NCBI GenBank assembly: GCA_051003695.1
Contig: JBPCLB010000011.1
Location: 1 to 5,410 of the forward strand
From: Gaiella sp051003695
Lineage (GTDB): Bacteria; Actinomycetota; Thermoleophilia; Gaiellales; Gaiellaceae
DNA length: 5,410 nt
Direction of reading: 5' to 3'
Shown piece after piece: positions 1-2,650 of the stretch. Under the pieces are notes generated by a model. It saw only the letters and a list, made by a program, of their open reading frames with translations. It made no database searches and was not told where the DNA came from. Position 1 is the first letter of the stretch; each line of letters begins with the position of its first letter. The translations under genes were made by a program, and so were the position numbers.

Positions 1-398
1 GGATGGTGCGCGACGCCGAGTCGCACGCCGACGAGGCGCGCCGGCTGCGGGAGCTCGCCGACACGCGCAACCTCGGCGAGACGCTGGCGTATCAGACCGA
101 GACGACGCTCGCCGAGCACCGCGAGGCGATCGAGCCGGCCGACGCCGCGACGATCGAGGGGCGGATCATGGAGCTCCGTCAGGCGGTCGAGGGCTCCGAC
201 GTCGCCGAGATCAAGGCGAAGACCGATGCGCTGAACGAGGCGGCCCAGCCGCTCGCCCAAGCGCTCTATGCCCAGGCACAGGCCGGCACGAGCACGCCGC
301 CCCAGGGTGGCAACGGCTCAGCGTCGACCGAGGACGAGGTCGTCGAGGACGCCGAGTTCGAGGTGATCGACGAGGACGAGGCGGCGAAGACGTCGTGA
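1..398 (+). CDS. dnaK: DnaK (Hsp70 chaperone), C-terminal part only
   Basis: This is the 3' end of dnaK, the ATP-driven cytosolic Hsp70 that binds exposed hydrophobic peptide segments. The gene enters from the left edge: the first two bases finish a codon (probably Arg), followed by MVRDAESHADEARRLRELAD. That matches the 'ERMVKDAE.HA.ED...RE..E.RN' start of the alpha-helical lid. The lid continues through RNLGETLAYQTETTLAEH, and then comes a Gly/Ser/Thr linker (around TPPQGGNGSAS). The acidic tail VVEDAEFEVIDEDE is the conserved DnaK C-terminus, which in the family contributes to co-chaperone and substrate handling. The ATPase domain, the substrate-binding beta domain and the promoter lie outside the window, so nothing can be said about them. 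The stop codon overlaps the grpE GTG start (GTGA), which implies translational coupling. Only the 5' truncation by the window edge is abnormal. Confidence 0.96.
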   Translation, partial: MVRDAESHADEARRLRELADTRNLGETLAYQTETTLAEHREAIEPADAATIEGRIMELRQAVEGSDVAEIKAKTDALNEAAQPLAQALYAQAQAGTSTPPQGGNGSASTEDEVVEDAEFEVIDEDEAAKTS

Positions 399-964
399 GC
401 GACGAACGCCTCGAGACGTCGGACGCCGAGAGTGCACGGGACGTCGAAGACCTGGGTCAGTCCACTTTCAGGACTGACCCAGGCGACGACACTCGCGCTG
501 GGGACGATGTCGACGAGTTGCTGGCGCGGCTGCAGGACGCCGAGGCGAAACGCGATGAGTACCTCGATGACCTCCGCAGGCTTGCCGCCGACTTCGACAA
601 CTACCGCAAGCGCGCGCTTCGTGACCAGCAACTCGTCGTCTCGCGCGCGGGCGCTCGGGTGATCGCCAAGCTCTTGCCGGTGCTCGACGATCTCGAGCGT
701 GCGCTCGAGGCGGCGGAGGCGCACGACGAGGCGAATGTGCTGGACGGAGTTCGGATGACGAAGGACGCGCTCGCGGGCGTGCTCGTCTCGGAAGGCGTGG
801 AGGAGATCCCGACGGACGGTCAGTTCGATCCGCATCTCCACGAGGCGCTGATGACCCAGCCGGTCGAGGCGGCCGGGAGCGGCGCCGTCGTGGAGGTCGT
901 GCAGCGTGGGTATCGGCTCGGCGAGGTCGTCGTGGGCCCCACGCGGGTCGTCGTCGCGGAGTAG
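395..964 (+). CDS. grpE: GrpE, nucleotide exchange factor for DnaK
   Basis: GrpE releases ADP from DnaK and so resets the Hsp70 cycle; it works as a cytosolic homodimer. The protein has 189 residues, a usual length. Residues 1-35 are a disordered acidic leader. Residues about 38-110 are the long dimerising helix, including the signature LAADFDNYRKR (residues 63-73) followed by LLPVLDDLERAL. The C-terminal beta domain carries GVEEIPTDGQFDPHLHEAL and ends QRGYRLGEVVVGPTRVVV, where family members have 'GY.....LRPA.V.V'. I chose the GTG at 395 because it overlaps the dnaK stop as GTGA and leaves the ORF fully consistent with family length. Oddity: a 33-bp perfect inverted repeat encodes residues about 20-30 in the non-conserved leader, in frame. 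No strong Shine-Dalgarno is visible (only GAGG-like purines upstream), so expression probably relies on coupling to dnaK. Confidence 0.96.
   Translation: MSDERLETSDAESARDVEDLGQSTFRTDPGDDTRAGDDVDELLARLQDAEAKRDEYLDDLRRLAADFDNYRKRALRDQQLVVSRAGARVIAKLLPVLDDLERALEAAEAHDEANVLDGVRMTKDALAGVLVSEGVEEIPTDGQFDPHLHEALMTQPVEAAGSGAVVEVVQRGYRLGEVVVGPTRVVVAE
451..483. repeat. Perfect 13-bp inverted repeat inside grpE, REP-like
   Basis: Arms CCTGGGTCAGTCC (451-463) and GGACTGACCCAGG (471-483) are perfectly complementary around a 7-base loop ACTTTCA. It lies about 57 bases into grpE and is exactly 11 codons long, encoding roughly LGQSTFRTDPG in the poorly conserved N-terminal leader. Its outer arms GGGTCAG/CTGACCC recur in the palindrome after clpB (5180-5203). 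This makes a dispersed, REP-like element more likely than chance. In RNA it would form a stable hairpin close to the translation start. The element identity is inference; the repeat itself is directly visible. Confidence 0.85.
958..961 (+). promoter_or_regulatory. Shine-Dalgarno of dnaJ within the grpE 3' end
   Basis: GGAG lies 5 bases before the dnaJ ATG at 967, inside the last codons of grpE. It supports the chosen dnaJ start and suggests that dnaJ, unlike grpE, has its own ribosome site in addition to tight spacing (2 bases after the grpE stop). Confidence 0.55.
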
Positions 965-966
965 AC

Positions 967-2049
967 ATGGCCACGAATCCCTACGAGACGCTCGGCGTCA
1001 CGAAGACGGCGAGCGACGAGGAGATCAAGAAGGCGTACCGGAAGCTCGCACGAGAGCTCCACCCGGATCGCAATCCGGGCAACGCCACGGCCGAGGAGCG
1101 CTTCAAGGACGTCCAGATCGCGTACGACCTCCTGTCCGATCCGGAGCAGCGACAGCGGTACGACCGCTTCGGCACGAACGGCCCGGGTCAGGGCGGGTTC
1201 CAGGGCTCGCGATTCGAGGACGTCGATCTCGGGGACATCCTCGGGAACTTCGGGTCGTTCTTCGGGCGCGGTGGGGGCGCCGCCCGCCAGGCACGTGCCC
1301 GGCCGGAGCGCGGGACGGATCTCGAGTCGCGTGTACGCGTCTCGTTCGACGACGCACTCGCCGGCGTGCAGATCCGCGTGCCGGTCGAGCTCGAGACCGC
1401 CTGCCATGTCTGCGGGGGGACGGCGGCGGAGCCCGGGACGACACCGAAGCGTTGCCCCGACTGCGACGGCACGGGCGTTCTGTCCGACAGCCACGGGTTG
1501 TTCGCGCTCTCCCAACCGTGCCAGCGCTGCCGCGGGCATGGTGTGATCGTCGAGCATCCCTGCCGCGCATGTCGGGGTTCCGGTCGCGAGCGCGCGACGA
1601 AGCGGTACTCCGTCAAGGTGCCGCCGGGGGCGAAGGACGGGACTCGGATCCGGCTCAAGGGCAAGGGCGAGCCCGGGCGCAACGGCGGCCCCGCCGGCGA
1701 TCTCTTCGTCCGCATCGAGGTCGAGGCGTCGTCGCTCTACGAGCGGCGGGGCGCCGATCTCCTGCTCGAAGTGCCCGTCACCTACCCCGAGGCCGCGCTC
1801 GGTGCGACCGTCGAGATCCCCACTCCCGACGGGCCTGTGAAGCTCAGGATTCCGTCGGGGTCGGAGACCGGCAAGCTGTTGCGGGTCAAGGGCCGCGGTG
1901 CGCCCAAGCTCAACGGCGGCGGCAAGGGCGATCTCCTCGCCCGGGTTCGAGTCACCGTCCCGCAGAAGCTCGGGAAGGCGGAGAAGGAGGCGCTCGAGGC
2001 CTACGGCGAGGTTTTGCGCGAGCAGCCCCGGGAGCGGCTGATCACGTGA
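967..2049 (+). CDS. dnaJ: DnaJ, type I (class A) Hsp40 co-chaperone
   Basis: DnaJ delivers substrates to DnaK and stimulates its ATPase. The 360-residue protein shows the full class A architecture. A J domain (about 5-69) begins with NPYETLGV and has the catalytic HPD at residues 32-34. A short Gly/Phe-rich region (about 69-105) has FGSFFGRGGG. A cysteine-rich zinc domain has four pairs: C146/C149, C163/C166, C185/C188 and C199/C202. The C-terminal beta domains include VPPGAKDGTRIRLKGKGEPG and LLLEVPVTYPEAALGATVEI. The first zinc motif reads CHVCGGTA, so its last Gly is replaced by Ala; all eight cysteines are intact and this should still bind zinc. The domain order and co-transcription with grpE identify it as the operon DnaJ rather than a CbpA-like paralogue, which lacks the zinc domain. 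The stop overlaps the next small ORF as GTGA. Confidence 0.97.
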   Translation: MATNPYETLGVTKTASDEEIKKAYRKLARELHPDRNPGNATAEERFKDVQIAYDLLSDPEQRQRYDRFGTNGPGQGGFQGSRFEDVDLGDILGNFGSFFGRGGGAARQARARPERGTDLESRVRVSFDDALAGVQIRVPVELETACHVCGGTAAEPGTTPKRCPDCDGTGVLSDSHGLFALSQPCQRCRGHGVIVEHPCRACRGSGRERATKRYSVKVPPGAKDGTRIRLKGKGEPGRNGGPAGDLFVRIEVEASSLYERRGADLLLEVPVTYPEAALGATVEIPTPDGPVKLRIPSGSETGKLLRVKGRGAPKLNGGGKGDLLARVRVTVPQKLGKAEKEALEAYGEVLREQPRERLIT

Positions 2050-2138
2050 GACGGGGCCTCGCCTTCATCGTCGTCGGCATCGCCGCGGTCTCCTACGAGG
2101 CCTGGAGGCGCGCCGGGCCGTCACGGCAGCACCGATGA
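2046..2138 (+). CDS. Putative 30-residue single-pass membrane microprotein
   Basis: This short ORF fills the whole gap between dnaJ and hspR. It starts with GTG inside the dnaJ stop (GTGA, 2046-2049) and ends in a TGA that overlaps the hspR ATG (ATGA, 2135-2138), so both junctions have the 4-base geometry of coupled cistrons. The product begins MRR, then a hydrophobic stretch GLAFIVVGIAAVSYEAW (residues 4-20), then a basic Arg-rich tail. This looks like one transmembrane helix flanked by positive charge. A GGGAG about 11 bases upstream could serve as ribosome site. I do not recognise a family. It may be a functional small membrane protein of the heat-shock operon, or mainly a coupling device that carries ribosomes from dnaJ to hspR, which has no good ribosome site of its own. 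Translation is inferred from the overlaps and composition only. Confidence 0.5.
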   Translation: MRRGLAFIVVGIAAVSYEAWRRAGPSRQHR

Positions 2139-2542
2139 GCAACCATCCGCGGTACGCGATCTCGATCGCAGCGGAGCTCGCCGGTTTGCATCCGCAGACA
2201 CTGCGGACGTACGAGACGAAGGGGCTCGTCCGGCCGGCACGAACGCCCGGAGGAACGCGGCTCTATTCGGACGACGACATCGAGCGGCTCGAGCTGATCC
2301 AGCGCCTGACGGGTGAGCTCGGCCTCAATCTCTCCGGTGTCCGCCACGTGTTGCGCCTGGAAGACGAGCTGCAGCGGCTCCAGGGCCGCATCGAGCGGCT
2401 GGAGACGCGTCTCCGTGCGGAGATTCGCGACGTCCATCGCCAGTACCGTCGCGACGTCGTCGTCTACCGCCCGCAGCCGCCCGTTCCTTCCGCAACACGG
2501 GAATCCGCGGGAGCGGATTCCCGTGGCGGATACAACCCCTAA
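2135..2542 (+). CDS. hspR: HspR, MerR-family heat-shock repressor
   Basis: HspR is the DNA-binding autorepressor of actinobacterial dnaK operons. In studied relatives it binds HAIR operators and needs DnaK as co-repressor, so free DnaK levels set expression. The 135-residue protein has the N-terminal winged helix of the MerR family: YAISIAAELAGLHPQTLRTY (residues 7-26) is the helix-turn-helix with the typical 'HPQTLR.YE..GLV.P.RT.GG.R.YS' continuation through about residue 45. A GLNLSGVRHVL segment follows, and a leucine-rich coiled coil (about 73-103) would dimerise it. The conserved region ends near VVVYRP (108-113). The last 20 residues are a low-conservation tail, largely encoded by a long hairpin. 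No Shine-Dalgarno sits close to the ATG (nearest GGAGG is about 26 bases upstream), so translation probably depends on the ATGA overlap with the preceding small ORF. The operator for the operon would lie upstream of dnaK, outside the window. Confidence 0.95.
   Translation: MSNHPRYAISIAAELAGLHPQTLRTYETKGLVRPARTPGGTRLYSDDDIERLELIQRLTGELGLNLSGVRHVLRLEDELQRLQGRIERLETRLRAEIRDVHRQYRRDVVVYRPQPPVPSATRESAGADSRGGYNP
2489..2530. repeat. Long hairpin in the hspR 3' end
   Basis: Perfect 13-bp arms CACGGGAATCCGC (2496-2508) and GCGGATTCCCGTG (2513-2525) enclose a GGGA loop. After a 2-base AA bulge on the left, five more pairs (TCCGC 2489-2493 with GCGGA 2526-2530) extend the stem to 18 pairs. It encodes HspR residues 119-132, beyond the conserved part of the protein, and ends 10 bases before the stop codon. 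It could protect or terminate the dnaK-operon transcript, or be an inserted palindromic element that became the protein's tail. There is no U-tract after it, so a classical intrinsic terminator is unlikely. Confidence 0.85.
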
Positions 2543-2544
2543 AG

Positions 2545-2561
2545 CGGCCGGTGCCCGGCCG
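2545..2561. repeat. GC-rich stem-loop just after hspR
   Basis: CGGCCGG (2545-2551) pairs with CCGGCCG (2555-2561) around a 3-base TGC loop, starting two bases after the hspR stop. With the hairpin at 2489-2530 it makes two tandem stems at the end of the dnaK-grpE-dnaJ-hspR block. The following bases are GGAAACC, not a U-run. It may be a U-less terminator, attenuator or mRNA processing barrier that lowers read-through into clpB; this is inference. Confidence 0.45.
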
Positions 2562-2586
2562 GAAACCACAATGCGCGCTGCTCGAA

Positions 2587-2615
2587 CTGACCACATCTCC
2601 TGGGGCGAGCATGCT
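2587..2615 (+). promoter_or_regulatory. Weak candidate clpB promoter
   Basis: CTGACC (2587-2592) and CATGCT (2610-2615) are 17 bases apart and resemble -35 and -10 hexamers of a housekeeping sigma factor, matching 4/6 and 3/6 of consensus. The -10-like element falls inside a near-perfect inverted repeat, which would suit repression. The match is poor enough that it may be chance; clpB could equally be transcribed by read-through from hspR. Confidence 0.2.
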
Positions 2616-2621
2616 TCGCCC
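2603..2621. promoter_or_regulatory. Near-perfect inverted repeat upstream of clpB, operator candidate
   Basis: The 19-base element reads GGGCG-AGCATGCT-T-CGCCC. The centre AGCATGCT is self-complementary, and the flanks GGGCG and CGCCC are complementary, offset by a single extra T at 2616. It ends 29 bases before the clpB ATG, where an operator or 5'-UTR hairpin would act. It does not resemble the HAIR consensus CTTGAGT-N7-ACTCAAG, so an assignment to HspR is not justified from sequence. Confidence 0.4.
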
Positions 2622-2632
2622 GCTGACGCCAC

Positions 2633-2638
2633 AAAGGA
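2633..2638 (+). promoter_or_regulatory. Probable clpB ribosome binding site
   Basis: AAAGGA lies 12 bases before the ATG at 2651, somewhat farther than the ideal 5-9 bases. It is the only purine-rich site near this start. The GTG at 2640 is better spaced but out of frame with ClpB, so ATG 2651, which gives a normal Clp N-domain start (MDFEKLTIKS), is preferred. Confidence 0.5.
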
Positions 2639-2650
2639 CGTGACCTGCAC

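Noticed and set aside
692..709. CTCGAGCG-TG-CGCTCGAG inverted repeat in grpE
   Set aside because: Eight-bp arms made of common Leu-Glu codons (LERALE); expected in GC-rich coding DNA.
1062..1079. CCCGGAT-CGCA-ATCCGGG stem over the DnaJ HPD region
   Set aside because: Seven-bp arms in highly conserved protein sequence (PDRNPG); protein constraint explains it.
1321..1327. CTCGAGT resembling half of a HAIR operator
   Set aside because: Lies inside dnaJ, has no matching ACTCAAG half at the right spacing, and differs from the consensus.
820..1557. 245-codon minus-strand ORF over grpE-dnaJ
   Set aside because: Antisense to two well-supported genes, with no ribosome site or domain evidence.
906..2045. 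Long plus-strand ORF in another frame across dnaJ
   Set aside because: Arg/Pro/Gly-rich frame-shifted reading of dnaJ; only its last 30 codons, after 2046, have non-shadow features and are reported as the microprotein.
2401..2414. 14-bp palindrome GGAGACGCGTCTCC in hspR
   Set aside because: Short (7-bp arms, no loop), within coiled-coil codons ETRLR; not distinguishable from chance.
2543..2650. CIRCE operator (TTAGCACTC-N9-GAGTGCTAA) before clpB
   Set aside because: Searched for by eye and not present.
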